From an uncultured Lachnospiraceae bacterium (lineage in GTDB: Bacteria; Bacillota; Clostridia; Lachnospirales; Lachnospiraceae): a stretch of DNA of 64,000 nt. Both the position numbers and the translations under genes were made by a program. How positions within the stretch are numbered: the stretch's first letter is position 1; each line of letters starts with the position of its first letter. The stretch is from positions 124,001 to 188,000 of the forward strand of contig CADBXF010000016.1 in assembly GCA_902798585.1 (NCBI GenBank), in the 5' to 3' direction. Under the pieces are notes generated by a model that ran no database searches, was not told where the DNA came from, and worked only from the letters and a program-made list of their open reading frames with translations. This document shows positions 38,503-46,727 of this stretch, in pieces.

Positions 38503-39228
38503 ATGCGCTATCAGAACCCCTACGCGGACCGGAGCAAGCGGCATGAGATTAAGACCGTTCTCACCTATCCGCAATATATGGAACTCCGCACAAGAGTCGC
38601 GGGAATTCTGACGCCGGACCCGAACATGCCGGGGCCGGAGGGTTATCGGATTCAGAGTGTCTACTTCGATACGCTGAAGCACGACTCTTATTACGAGAAG
38701 GACAGCGGCGTGCAGCACCGCAACAAGTACCGCATCCGCGCCTATAACGGCGACGATTCCTATCTCGTTCTGGAGAACAAGGAAAAGATTGACGACCGCA
38801 TCTGCAAATCTTCCGCGGTCATCACGAGAGCCGATTACGACGCTGTCCTCGCCGGGGATTACACGGCGCTCGACCGCTACGACAATCCGCTCTGCCGCGA
38901 AGTTTCCGCGCTACACCGGACGGACGGTCTGCGGCCGGAGGTGATTATCGAGTATCAGCGCGAGGCGTACATCCACCCGCTCTCGATGGTTCGCGTAACC
39001 TTTGACAGCCTCGTGAGCGCCGGCGCCAACACTCTCGACATGTTCGACGAAGCGCTTGTCACGCGCCCGCTGTTCCCGCAGCGCGAGGTGATTCTCGAAG
39101 TCAAATACGGGGATTTCTATCCGATGTACCTTCGACAGCTTCTTCAGAACAACGGCATCAGGCTGGCGGTTTCGAAGTTTGTTCTCGGCTGCGATTTCCT
39201 TCGGGACAATTACATTGTGCTGCAATAA
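38503..39228 (+). CDS. VTC-domain protein (polyphosphate polymerase-like)
   Basis: The 241-residue protein resembles the VTC catalytic domain, a tunnel-fold enzyme that makes polyphosphate from ATP in yeast. Visible features are the N-terminal RHEIKTVLTYPQY, YRIQSVYFDT, KYRIRAY, LVLENKEKI (basic tunnel residues) and the acidic ILEVKYGDF. The ATG at 38503 follows AAAGGAG. Bacterial members usually sit, as here, next to DUF4956 and CotH genes; the product and substrate there are not established. Confidence 0.87.
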   Translation: MRYQNPYADRSKRHEIKTVLTYPQYMELRTRVAGILTPDPNMPGPEGYRIQSVYFDTLKHDSYYEKDSGVQHRNKYRIRAYNGDDSYLVLENKEKIDDRICKSSAVITRADYDAVLAGDYTALDRYDNPLCREVSALHRTDGLRPEVIIEYQREAYIHPLSMVRVTFDSLVSAGANTLDMFDEALVTRPLFPQREVILEVKYGDFYPMYLRQLLQNNGIRLAVSKFVLGCDFLRDNYIVLQ

Positions 39229-39271
39229 ACATAGTTTTCTTCTTTGAATTATCGAAAAGGAGCCGTTCCTC

Positions 39272-39934
39272 ATGACTGAATACATTGATGAAATCAAGAA
39301 ACTGATGGGCCAGGCCGATTCCCTGAGCACAATCACCGCCGCGCAGATTATCGCGTGTCTCACCTTCACGCTTCTGTGTGCCGCAATCATCTACTGCACC
39401 TACCGCTTCTTCTACCGCGGCGCGTGCTACAGCGAGAATTTTGCGATTCTCCTTGTGATGGTTGCCGTCATCACGGCGATGATTATCCTGACCATATCCT
39501 CAAGCCTTTCGCTCTCACTCGGAACCATCGGCGCATTGAGCATCATTCGTTTCCGTTCCGCAATCAAGGATCCGCTCGATGTCGGTTTCCTCTTCTGGTC
39601 CGTCGTCGTCGGTCTGACAACCGGCGCGGGCATGGTTCCCTTTGCGGTCATCGGCTCCCTGTTCATCGCCTTCCTCTACATCGCGATGACGCTGCTTCGC
39701 ACCTCCCGCGGCTCCTATCTTCTGGTAGTTCGCTACACGGACAAGGCGGCGGATGAGGTTTCCAAAATTATTGACGAACTCGGCGGTCGTCTTAAGAACA
39801 AGACGGTCTATAAGGAAGAAACCGAGCTCACCGTACAGATTCGCTTCCGCGGCGCCGATACGCCGTTCATGGATGAACTGCGCGGAATCGACGGCGTCTC
39901 GAACACCGTCCTTGTTGAATTTACTGGAGAATAA
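39272..39934 (+). CDS. DUF4956 membrane protein
   Basis: The 220-residue protein has about four transmembrane helices (roughly residues 22-48, 55-85, 105-125 and 128-145) with the conserved SLGTIGALSIIRFRSAIKDP motif between them. A soluble C-terminal ACT-like region of about 75 residues follows. DUF4956 proteins commonly accompany VTC-like polymerases and CotH proteins; the role is unknown, possibly membrane anchoring or transport for the complex. AAAGGAG precedes the ATG. Confidence 0.85.
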   Translation: MTEYIDEIKKLMGQADSLSTITAAQIIACLTFTLLCAAIIYCTYRFFYRGACYSENFAILLVMVAVITAMIILTISSSLSLSLGTIGALSIIRFRSAIKDPLDVGFLFWSVVVGLTTGAGMVPFAVIGSLFIAFLYIAMTLLRTSRGSYLLVVRYTDKAADEVSKIIDELGGRLKNKTVYKEETELTVQIRFRGADTPFMDELRGIDGVSNTVLVEFTGE

Positions 39935-39954
39935 CTCGGAGGAACGCACGCAAA

Positions 39955-42447
39955 ATGAAACGCAAGTCTGACAAAAAAACCGCGATTATTGCACTCGCAT
40001 CCATTGCCGCAATCGGAATTCTGATTGCGGTTATTTCTGTACTCTCGAAGAGCAAAAAGCCCGGCGGTGACACCGCTGGAACACCGACGCCGACTTCGGG
40101 CGCCGCTGAGACCCCGACGCCCACGGAAAGCGTTCCGAACGGCGATCCGACGCCGACGCCGATACACCACGACTACTCCGGCGAGACGATTGAGTTTACG
40201 AACGACATGCCCGACATCGTCTTCTCGCATGCGGGCAACTTCTATAAGACGAACCTCGAGGTTCGCCTGTACTCCCGCTTCAAGGGTGATTTGTATTACA
40301 CTCTGGACGGAACCCATCCGACGAAGGAATCGACGAAGTACGACCCCTCGCAGGGCATTTTGCTTGCGGCCAACAAGGGCAACATTCCGAAGTTCTGGTC
40401 GCTCCGCGTGGCGGCATTTTACGAGGACGGAACGAAGTCCGCGGAGTTTGTTCACACCTACATCCTCGGTTCGCATGTCGACTCCCGCTACCAGACCATG
40501 GTCTTCGCAATCAACGGCGACCCGGCGGAGCTGACCGACGAGCCAGACGGCATTCTCTACGGCGAGAACTATGAAAACCGCGGCCGCGAGAGCGAGCGCG
40601 CCGTCTACCTTGAGGTGATTGAGCCCAACGGAACGCTTGTGACGGAGCAGAACTGCGGCGTCCGCGTCTACGGTGCATATTCGCGCCGCAACTCGCAGAA
40701 GTCGATGAAATTTTACGCGCGCAAGCTCTACAGTCCCGAGAGCGGAACCTTCTACCTGAACTGTCTCGACCTGACGACCGCCGACGGCTCGGCGACGCAG
40801 GTTGTCCGGTATGACAAATTCGTGCTTCGCGCGAGCGGCAACGACTACCGCTTTGCATTCGTCCGCGACGAGCTCAACCAGATGCTCGCGGAGGATGCGG
40901 GCTTCGTCGAGCACGAAAATGTGTGTCCCGCAGTCTGCTACATCAACGGCGAGTACTTCGGTTTCTTCTGGGTACACTCGTCCTACTGCGACACATATCT
41001 TAAGAACAAATACGGTGACACCCCCGCGAAGCAGGCTGCCAAAGCCGCGGGCGCGGAGGAATACACCGAGGGCGAGTTCGTTGTTCTCGAGGGCGGCGAT
41101 GCCTTCAAGAAGACCGAGGAGGGCGACGACTTCAACAACACCTGGGCGACTGCCTATGACGCGGACTACTACCGATTTGCCTATGGCAATCTCACCGACG
41201 ACAAGCTTTACCGCGAACTGCAGGGCTGGATGGATGTCGAGGATTACCTCTCCTACATGGCGTACAACATTTATCTCTGCAACAAAGACTGGCCGCACAA
41301 CAACTACAAATGCTTCCGCTATGTTCCGGCGGAGGGTGAATCGCTCGGCACCGGCGCCTACGACGGCCGCTGGCGCTATCTGCTCCACGACATCGACTAC
41401 ACCTATGGGCTTTACGACCAGCAGGAGGTTCTGGCAACCTACGATACGCTCCGCGCCGTTCTGACGGAAGGCAGCGACCGTTATGCGCCGCTTCTCGCCG
41501 CGCTCCTCGCCCGCCCGGATTGTCTGGAGTATTTCGTGAAGGCTTCGCTCGATTTTGCGAACGGCGCCCTCTCCTTCGCAAGCGTCAGCGAGACACTTGC
41601 GAAGATTTCGGAGAATCGCGCCTCGGAGATGACATACTACTACAACTTCATCGCATCGCTCGGCGCTGAGGACGCCGCATGGGTCAACGAGAGTCAGCTG
41701 CAGGGACAGCTCCAGACCATCCTTGATTTTGCGCAGGCCCGTCCCACACGCGCGATGTCGCACTTAAAGAGCCGCTTCCTGCTCGGCTCCTCCTACACGC
41801 TCGACATCCCCGCCTCGAACGAGGCTTTGATTCGGATTAACTCGTACACGCTTCCCGCCGGCAAACGGTTCTCGGGAATGTACTTCACCGACTTTGCGAC
41901 CGAGGTGAGCGCAACCGTTCGCGACGGCTTCCTCTTCGACTACTGGGAGGTCAACGGACAGAAGCGCACCCAGCAGAAGCTTACGCTCACGGAGCGCGAC
42001 ATCAGCAACGGTCAGATTTCCGTTGTGCTTCACGTGAAGGAAAATCCTGCTTCCGGCGTTGTTATCGAGACCATCCGCGCCCGCGGCGAGGATTATCTGG
42101 TGCTTCGGAATTTCGGTCAGGCTGACACCGATGTTTCCGGTTACCGTCTCACGGACGGCGGCGAATCCGCCGACGGCACGCCGAAGGTGTTCTCGCTTCC
42201 CGCGGGCTCTGTCATCCCTGCGGGCGGCACGCTTCGCATCGACTGTGTGAAGACGAACGAGGACGGCACCCCCGGTGACGACGAGGGAGGCAAACTCTGC
42301 CCGTTCCGCCTTTCGAAGGGCGACACGCTGACGCTTTCCGACGCGTCGGGCCGCAAGCTCCAGACCGTCGCAATTCCGAATCTTCACAGCGGCTTCGTAT
42401 ACCGCCGCAACGCATTTACCGGCGAATTCCGCGAGGAACGCGAATAA
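39955..42447 (+). CDS. CotH-family protein with chitobiase-like and lamin-tail-like domains
   Basis: The 830-residue product has an N-terminal membrane anchor (IIALASIAAIGILIAVISVL), a short TPTP linker and a chitobiase/HEX C-terminal-like beta domain (YYTLDGTHPT). The CotH kinase-like domain follows (FVLRASGNDYRFAFVRDEL, NKDWPHNNYKCFRY, HDIDYTYGLYD), and a lamin-tail-like beta domain ends the protein. CotH proteins are atypical protein kinases in spore coats, but related domains occur widely outside sporulation. It lies 20 nt downstream of the DUF4956 gene and is likely the extracellular partner of this cluster. Confidence 0.85.
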   Translation: MKRKSDKKTAIIALASIAAIGILIAVISVLSKSKKPGGDTAGTPTPTSGAAETPTPTESVPNGDPTPTPIHHDYSGETIEFTNDMPDIVFSHAGNFYKTNLEVRLYSRFKGDLYYTLDGTHPTKESTKYDPSQGILLAANKGNIPKFWSLRVAAFYEDGTKSAEFVHTYILGSHVDSRYQTMVFAINGDPAELTDEPDGILYGENYENRGRESERAVYLEVIEPNGTLVTEQNCGVRVYGAYSRRNSQKSMKFYARKLYSPESGTFYLNCLDLTTADGSATQVVRYDKFVLRASGNDYRFAFVRDELNQMLAEDAGFVEHENVCPAVCYINGEYFGFFWVHSSYCDTYLKNKYGDTPAKQAAKAAGAEEYTEGEFVVLEGGDAFKKTEEGDDFNNTWATAYDADYYRFAYGNLTDDKLYRELQGWMDVEDYLSYMAYNIYLCNKDWPHNNYKCFRYVPAEGESLGTGAYDGRWRYLLHDIDYTYGLYDQQEVLATYDTLRAVLTEGSDRYAPLLAALLARPDCLEYFVKASLDFANGALSFASVSETLAKISENRASEMTYYYNFIASLGAEDAAWVNESQLQGQLQTILDFAQARPTRAMSHLKSRFLLGSSYTLDIPASNEALIRINSYTLPAGKRFSGMYFTDFATEVSATVRDGFLFDYWEVNGQKRTQQKLTLTERDISNGQISVVLHVKENPASGVVIETIRARGEDYLVLRNFGQADTDVSGYRLTDGGESADGTPKVFSLPAGSVIPAGGTLRIDCVKTNEDGTPGDDEGGKLCPFRLSKGDTLTLSDASGRKLQTVAIPNLHSGFVYRRNAFTGEFREERE

Positions 42448-42453
42448 TTCGTC

Positions 42454-42483
42454 TTGACTTTGACCGGCAAGTCGTCGTACAAT
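42454..42483 (+). promoter_or_regulatory. Putative promoter of the first MATE gene
   Basis: TTGACT (42454-42459) and TACAAT (42478-42483) are 18 bp apart, just after the CotH stop codon and about 95 nt upstream of the MATE start. Confidence 0.55.
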
Positions 42484-42495
42484 GAAAACCGCTTT

Positions 42496-42528
42496 TTGAG
42501 GAAGCTACGGGTAACCGCGCTTCCTCAA
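42496..42528 (+). promoter_or_regulatory. Leader hairpin upstream of the first MATE gene
   Basis: TTGAGGAAGC (42496-42505) pairs perfectly with GCTTCCTCAA (42519-42528) around a 13-nt loop. It could end transcription from the CotH gene or regulate the MATE gene; only a weak T-run follows. Confidence 0.5.
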
Positions 42529-42577
42529 TGCTTTGTCTGAGCGACGATAATTCATTGATATAGAAGGAGTTCAATTC

Positions 42578-44047
42578 ATGGAATCTTTCGAGAATCAAAC
42601 CGTAACGGCATCGGAAGCCGCAGAGTCCGACGCGTCGCCGACCGCCATCCGTCATGCGGAAAATAAGATGGGCACGATGCCCATCCCGCGTCTTCTCGTC
42701 AGCATGTCGCTCCCGATGGTGGTGTCCATGCTCGTACAGGCGCTCTACAACGTCGTGGACAGCATCTTCGTATCCAAATACGATCAGGCTGCCATGACCG
42801 CGGTGACGCTTGCATTTCCCGCGCAGACGCTCCTGATTGCTTCGGCCGTCGGCACGGGCGTCGGTATCAACGCGCTTCTCTCCTACAGCCTCGGCAAAAA
42901 GGACCGGACGGGCGTAAACAACGCCGCGTCCCACGGCATTTTCCTCTATGCGATTTACGCCGTTGTCTTCTGCATCCTCGGCTTTACGCTCGCGGGTCCG
43001 TTCATCCGCTCGCAGTTCACGAAGCGGGATTTTGCGGAAAATTACGACCTCACGATGAAGACCATCCGCTACGGAAAAGACTACCTCTCCATCGTCATGG
43101 GCTGCTCCGCGGGTATGTTCTTCCAGGTTCTGCTCGAGCGGCTTCTGCAGTCGACCGGCAAGACCATCTACTCGATGATCACACAGGGAACCGGCGCCAT
43201 CATCAATATTTTCCTTGACTATGCGCTTGTGTTCGGCCACTTCGGACTTCCCCGCATGGGCGTCAAGGGTGCCGCAGTCGCAACCGTCATCGGACAGTGC
43301 GTCGCCGCCCTTATCGGCCTGTATTTCAACCTTCGCAAAAACAAAGAGGTCAGCCTCTCGATGCGCGGCTTCCGCCTTCATGCAGCGACGCTTCGCAACA
43401 TTTACAAGGTGGCCTTCCCGAGCATTCTCATGCAGGCGATTGCGTCGGTAATCACCTTCATCCTGAACAAGCTCCTGATCGGCTTTACCACCGACGCCGT
43501 CACGGTGTTCGGAATCTATTTCAAGATTCAGAGTTTCATCTTCATGCCGGTGTTCGGTTTCAACAGCGGCATGGTTCCGATTCTCGCATACAATTACGGC
43601 GCGCGCAGGAAAAAGCGTATGCTTGAGACGCTTCGCCTGAGCTACTTTATCGCCGCCGGCATCATGCTTGTCGGAACGATTCTCTTCTGGACGATTCCTG
43701 AGCAGCTCCTGGCGCTCTTCAGCGAGGACGCCGAATCCCTGGAGACGCTCGTGACCTACGGCAAACCGGCGTTCCACTACATCAGTCTGCACTTTATCGC
43801 GGCGTCCTTCTCAATCATCACAATCTCCGTCTTCCAGGCGCTCGGAAACGGCCTGTACGCAACGATTGTGTCCGTCTGCCGTCAGGTTGTCATTCTCCTG
43901 CCGGTCGCATGGTTCATGGCCAAGGTCGTAAAACGCCTCGAGTTTGTGTGGCTCTCCTACCCGATCGCCGAGGCTGCCTCCGCCCTGATGTGCGCATTTT
44001 TCCTCATCCGGATCTACCGGAAGCAGATTTCTTCGCTTCCGGACTGA
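42578..44047 (+). CDS. MATE-family efflux transporter
   Basis: The 489-residue protein has about 12 hydrophobic helices in two similar halves, with the family start IPRLLVSMSLPMVVSMLVQALYN cut here to its core PMVVSMLVQALYNVVDSIFV. It should export drugs or metabolites using a Na+ or H+ gradient. AAGGAG precedes the ATG. A MerR-family regulator follows downstream, but with its own promoter, so regulation of the pump by it is only suggested by proximity. Confidence 0.92.
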   Translation: MESFENQTVTASEAAESDASPTAIRHAENKMGTMPIPRLLVSMSLPMVVSMLVQALYNVVDSIFVSKYDQAAMTAVTLAFPAQTLLIASAVGTGVGINALLSYSLGKKDRTGVNNAASHGIFLYAIYAVVFCILGFTLAGPFIRSQFTKRDFAENYDLTMKTIRYGKDYLSIVMGCSAGMFFQVLLERLLQSTGKTIYSMITQGTGAIINIFLDYALVFGHFGLPRMGVKGAAVATVIGQCVAALIGLYFNLRKNKEVSLSMRGFRLHAATLRNIYKVAFPSILMQAIASVITFILNKLLIGFTTDAVTVFGIYFKIQSFIFMPVFGFNSGMVPILAYNYGARRKKRMLETLRLSYFIAAGIMLVGTILFWTIPEQLLALFSEDAESLETLVTYGKPAFHYISLHFIAASFSIITISVFQALGNGLYATIVSVCRQVVILLPVAWFMAKVVKRLEFVWLSYPIAEAASALMCAFFLIRIYRKQISSLPD

Positions 44048-44131
44048 CGGTTTTTTGCGGCGCTCCCGCCGGGAATTCCCGCGCAGGTTTCGAAAAATGC
44101 AAAACTTTTTCGCTTTTTTCCGAAAAGCATC

Positions 44132-44162
44132 TTGACCTTACAGTGAACTGCAATGATATAAA
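44132..44162 (+). promoter_or_regulatory. MerR-type promoter with 19-bp spacer and embedded operator
   Basis: TTGACC (44132-44137) and TATAAA (44157-44162) are separated by 19 bp. The spacer contains the imperfect palindrome TTACAGTGAACTGCAA (44138-44153), whose core is CAGT-GA-ACTG. The overlong spacer with a central dyad is the hallmark of promoters activated by MerR-family proteins, and the gene it drives encodes one, so autoregulation is likely. Confidence 0.75.
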
Positions 44163-44185
44163 GTGCTCGAAAGGAGGTAACAGGT

Positions 44186-45007
44186 ATGACAATCAAGGCA
44201 TTTGCCGCGCTCTGTGACTGCAATCCTCAGACGCTCCGGTACTATGACAGCGTAGGCCTCTTAAAGCCGGCAGAGGTCGACTCCTGGACAGGATATCGGT
44301 ACTACAACGAAGATCAGGCTGTAATCTTTGTGAAAATCCGCAATCTTCAGAAGGCCGGATTTTCCATCGATGAAATCAAAGAGCTGTTGAACAGGGATGA
44401 CCTCGCAATCGCACAGGCATTTGACGATAAGATCGCCGCTGCCGAAGCCCACCTGCGGGAAATCAAAACCATCCGCGCGTCGTACCTGACCGATATGAGC
44501 ACAATCAAAGAAAAAATCAACGAAACCAGAAACCGGATTATTGCCGACATCAAATCGTATAACCCCGAGGAGGAATTCGGAATGGAGCGCACCGACTACG
44601 AGGCGATGCTTACGGAAATCGAGAAGTGCATGCAGGAAGCCGCGGAATATTCCGAACAGATTCCCTCCTTCGGCAACGCCTTCGGAAATATCCTCGAGTA
44701 CGCTTCCGAGGCTGCCCCGGAGACGCCCGACTTTCGCACCGACCCGGCGTTTACGGTGGTTTTCGAAAAGCACGGCTGGAGCCGTGTGAAGGATTTCCTT
44801 CCGGAGTTCGCTTCGCAGGAGAGCGGCGAGTACGGCCTTGATTTCCATGTGACCGAGGACAAATATGCGCACGCCATCGCGTTCTCCAACACGATTCTCT
44901 CGCTTCTTCTCGCCGCCAACGAGGGCAAGAACCGCACCTTCCGCTGCAACATCGCGCTGACGGCGGACGGCGCAAACCATTTCCGGCTGCTCAAGAAGAT
45001 GTTTTAA
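44186..45007 (+). CDS. MerR-family transcriptional regulator with effector-binding-like domain
   Basis: The 273-residue protein has the MerR winged helix at the N-terminus (CDCNPQTLRYYDSVGLLKPA, then GYRYYNEDQ) and a long dimerisation helix (about 75-115). A C-terminal domain of about 130 residues, somewhat like a GyrI/effector-binding domain, follows. No Cys cluster for metals is seen, so it probably senses an organic compound. AAAGGAGG precedes the ATG. It is monocistronic, ending at a terminator, just after a MATE pump gene. Confidence 0.9.
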   Translation: MTIKAFAALCDCNPQTLRYYDSVGLLKPAEVDSWTGYRYYNEDQAVIFVKIRNLQKAGFSIDEIKELLNRDDLAIAQAFDDKIAAAEAHLREIKTIRASYLTDMSTIKEKINETRNRIIADIKSYNPEEEFGMERTDYEAMLTEIEKCMQEAAEYSEQIPSFGNAFGNILEYASEAAPETPDFRTDPAFTVVFEKHGWSRVKDFLPEFASQESGEYGLDFHVTEDKYAHAIAFSNTILSLLLAANEGKNRTFRCNIALTADGANHFRLLKKMF

Positions 45008-45052
45008 GGCCGGAACGGATTTGCTTTGAAACAATCCCGACATATACAAAAG

Positions 45053-45082
45053 GGGGCTGTCGATTGACAGCCCCTTCGTTTT
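45053..45082 (+). terminator. Intrinsic terminator of the MerR gene
   Basis: GGGGCTGTC-GATT-GACAGCCCC (45053-45074) followed by TTCGTTTTTT. The convergent radical SAM gene ends at 45084. Confidence 0.85.
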
Positions 45083-45083
45083 T

Positions 45084-46124
45084 TCACTTGATTGCCGACC
45101 CCTCCGCGGCGTTCATTGCGCGGGCGCAGCGGGGCGCTTCATAGAGCTTCCCGTGCACAAAGTAGTTGTAGGAGCGGCATCCGCCTGCACAGAAGGCCCC
45201 GAGCTCACAGGCAGCGCAGGCGCCGGTCAGCATGCCCGCATCGAACTTCCGATTGTATGCGAAAGCGTCCGGGTCCTCCCAGATTTCGCGCAGCGTCCGC
45301 TCGCGAAGATTTCCCTCCGTAAAATGCGGATCATACATCGACTCGCACCCGCGCACATTGCCGACGCTGTCGATTCCGACCGCCGTGATTCCGGCGCGGC
45401 ATCCCGCAAAATACGCTTTTCCGCTCATGTTTCCGCGGATGCTTCCCTCACCGGGCGAAAAATAACCGATGTTGTCCGCAATCCCCAGCAGAAACGGCGC
45501 CTGCCGCATGCGGCTCTCGACAAAGCCGATTACCTCCCGCGGGTCAAACGCAATGTCGATTCCGCCGTTCGCGGCGTTGCCCATCGGCGAACAGGCCTGC
45601 AGCTGCCACGCAAAGATTCCGCTGTCAAGAAGCGTCTCGTACAAAGCCGGGAGCGTTTTGACATTTTCCGCATTCAAAGTACTGATGACCGACACGGGAA
45701 TACCGCTCTTTGAAAGCTTCGCAATCGCCGCGACAGCGCGGTCATAGCTGCCCTCCTGGCGGTATTTGTCATGCACCTCACGCGGGCCGTCCAGGGAGAC
45801 CGAGACCGACTCGATATTGAGTTTTTTAAGCTCCTGCACCAGCGCATCCTCAAACAGAAAACCGTTCGTTATAATGTTGACGCGGATTCCGTTTCCGGCG
45901 AGCCGCCCGACAATCTCCTTCCAGTCCTTTCGCATGAAAACTTCGCCGCCGATCATCGAGACGCGCTCACAGCCGAGCTCCGCCAGCTGGTCCGCGACCG
46001 AGAAGCACTCCGCCGCAGTGAGCTCCGCATCCCGCGCCCTGCCGCCTGCCGAACCGCAGTAGCGGCACGAAAAACAACATGCGAGCGTAATCTCCCATAC
46101 GCAGTGCTTTAACCGGAAGCTCAT
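45084..46124 (-). CDS. Radical SAM/SPASM-type peptide-modifying enzyme candidate
   Basis: The 346-residue protein starts MSFRLKHCVWEITLACCFSC, with the cluster motif C16-x3-C20-x2-C23. It has a GGE motif (SMIGGEVFMRKDW) and a C-terminal Cys-rich SPASM-like region (GNVRGCESM, then CAACELGAFCAGGC). Such proteins typically modify small peptides or proteins or mature enzymes. Its ATG overlaps the stop codon of the small upstream gene (ATGA), a tight translational coupling typical of a maturase with its substrate. The longer open frame upstream overlaps that gene and was not used. Confidence 0.85.
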   Translation of the reverse strand: MSFRLKHCVWEITLACCFSCRYCGSAGGRARDAELTAAECFSVADQLAELGCERVSMIGGEVFMRKDWKEIVGRLAGNGIRVNIITNGFLFEDALVQELKKLNIESVSVSLDGPREVHDKYRQEGSYDRAVAAIAKLSKSGIPVSVISTLNAENVKTLPALYETLLDSGIFAWQLQACSPMGNAANGGIDIAFDPREVIGFVESRMRQAPFLLGIADNIGYFSPGEGSIRGNMSGKAYFAGCRAGITAVGIDSVGNVRGCESMYDPHFTEGNLRERTLREIWEDPDAFAYNRKFDAGMLTGACAACELGAFCAGGCRSYNYFVHGKLYEAPRCARAMNAAEGSAIK

Positions 46125-46459
46125 ATTGTCACCGCTCCCCCGCGATTCACGGGAGTCCCGCAGTTCGGGCAGAAGCGATAGGTCGGCGCGAGCTTTTCCC
46201 CGCAGTTGTGGCAATAATTCTGCACTGCCAGCGTCGGCGTCGGAGTCTCCGGCTCCGCGTTTCTCCGATTCCGCATGTCCGCCGGTCCTGCATACACAAA
46301 CATCATCGACGGCCGGTTCACCGCCTCCCCGTCTCTTTTCGCCGCAAAATAAGCGGGCCCGGCATAGACGCATTTCATGCCGCGCTCGGGCATTCCGTCG
46401 CCCTCCGGCGCCTCATTTTCCGGGTATTTCCGGTTTTTGCAATCCTCAAAATCCTCCAT
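46121..46459 (-). CDS. Small protein with repeated VYAGPA motifs and a zinc ribbon; possible radical SAM substrate
   Basis: This 112-residue product starts at the ATG at 46459 with a GGAAGG site. It is hydrophilic, without signal or membrane segment. Two similar motifs stand out: MKCVYAGPAYF (28-38) and MMFVYAGPADM (52-62), separated by a charged spacer. A Pro/Thr linker and a CHNC...CPNC zinc ribbon (83-100) follow. Its stop overlaps the start of the radical SAM/SPASM gene. Repeated short motifs in a small protein directly coupled to such an enzyme suggest a modified (RiPP-like) substrate; this is inference, and the function is unknown. Confidence 0.65.
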   Translation of the reverse strand: MEDFEDCKNRKYPENEAPEGDGMPERGMKCVYAGPAYFAAKRDGEAVNRPSMMFVYAGPADMRNRRNAEPETPTPTLAVQNYCHNCGEKLAPTYRFCPNCGTPVNRGGAVTI

Positions 46460-46541
46460 GATTTTTCCTTCCTTCCGCACACATTTTCCGCGAAAAACCA
46501 ACTGCCTTTCCCGCAGCTTCGCGGCCCCGCGGGACACCTTT

Positions 46542-46570
46542 ATCATACCACACATTTTCCGTGCGGACAA
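46542..46570 (-). promoter_or_regulatory. Putative promoter of the VYAGP/radical SAM pair
   Basis: TTGTCC (46570-46565) and TATGAT (46547-46542), minus strand, 17 bp apart, about 85 nt upstream of the small gene. Confidence 0.55.
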
Positions 46571-46649
46571 TGGCTCCGCACATCGCGGCGGCAAACTCCC
46601 GCCGGAATTTATTTTCATGCTCTGCAGGGGGCTTCGCCGCTGTTTTTTA

Positions 46650-46678
46650 TTGACAGCGATTTTCGGATAAAGTATAAT
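46650..46678 (+). promoter_or_regulatory. Consensus promoter of the FucI/AraA-like gene
   Basis: TTGACA (46650-46655) and TATAAT (46673-46678) are both perfect and 17 bp apart. A small GGCG/CGCC hairpin (46688-46700) lies at the start of the leader. Confidence 0.88.
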
Positions 46679-46727
46679 GGTCGTAATGGCGGTTAACGCC
46701 AAATAAGAGAAAGGTTTGGTACTTAGA

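Noticed and set aside
39808..41763. Long minus-strand frame of 651 codons opposite the CotH gene
   Set aside because: It is an antisense shadow; the plus-strand CotH motifs are unambiguous and the minus product has no recognisable features.
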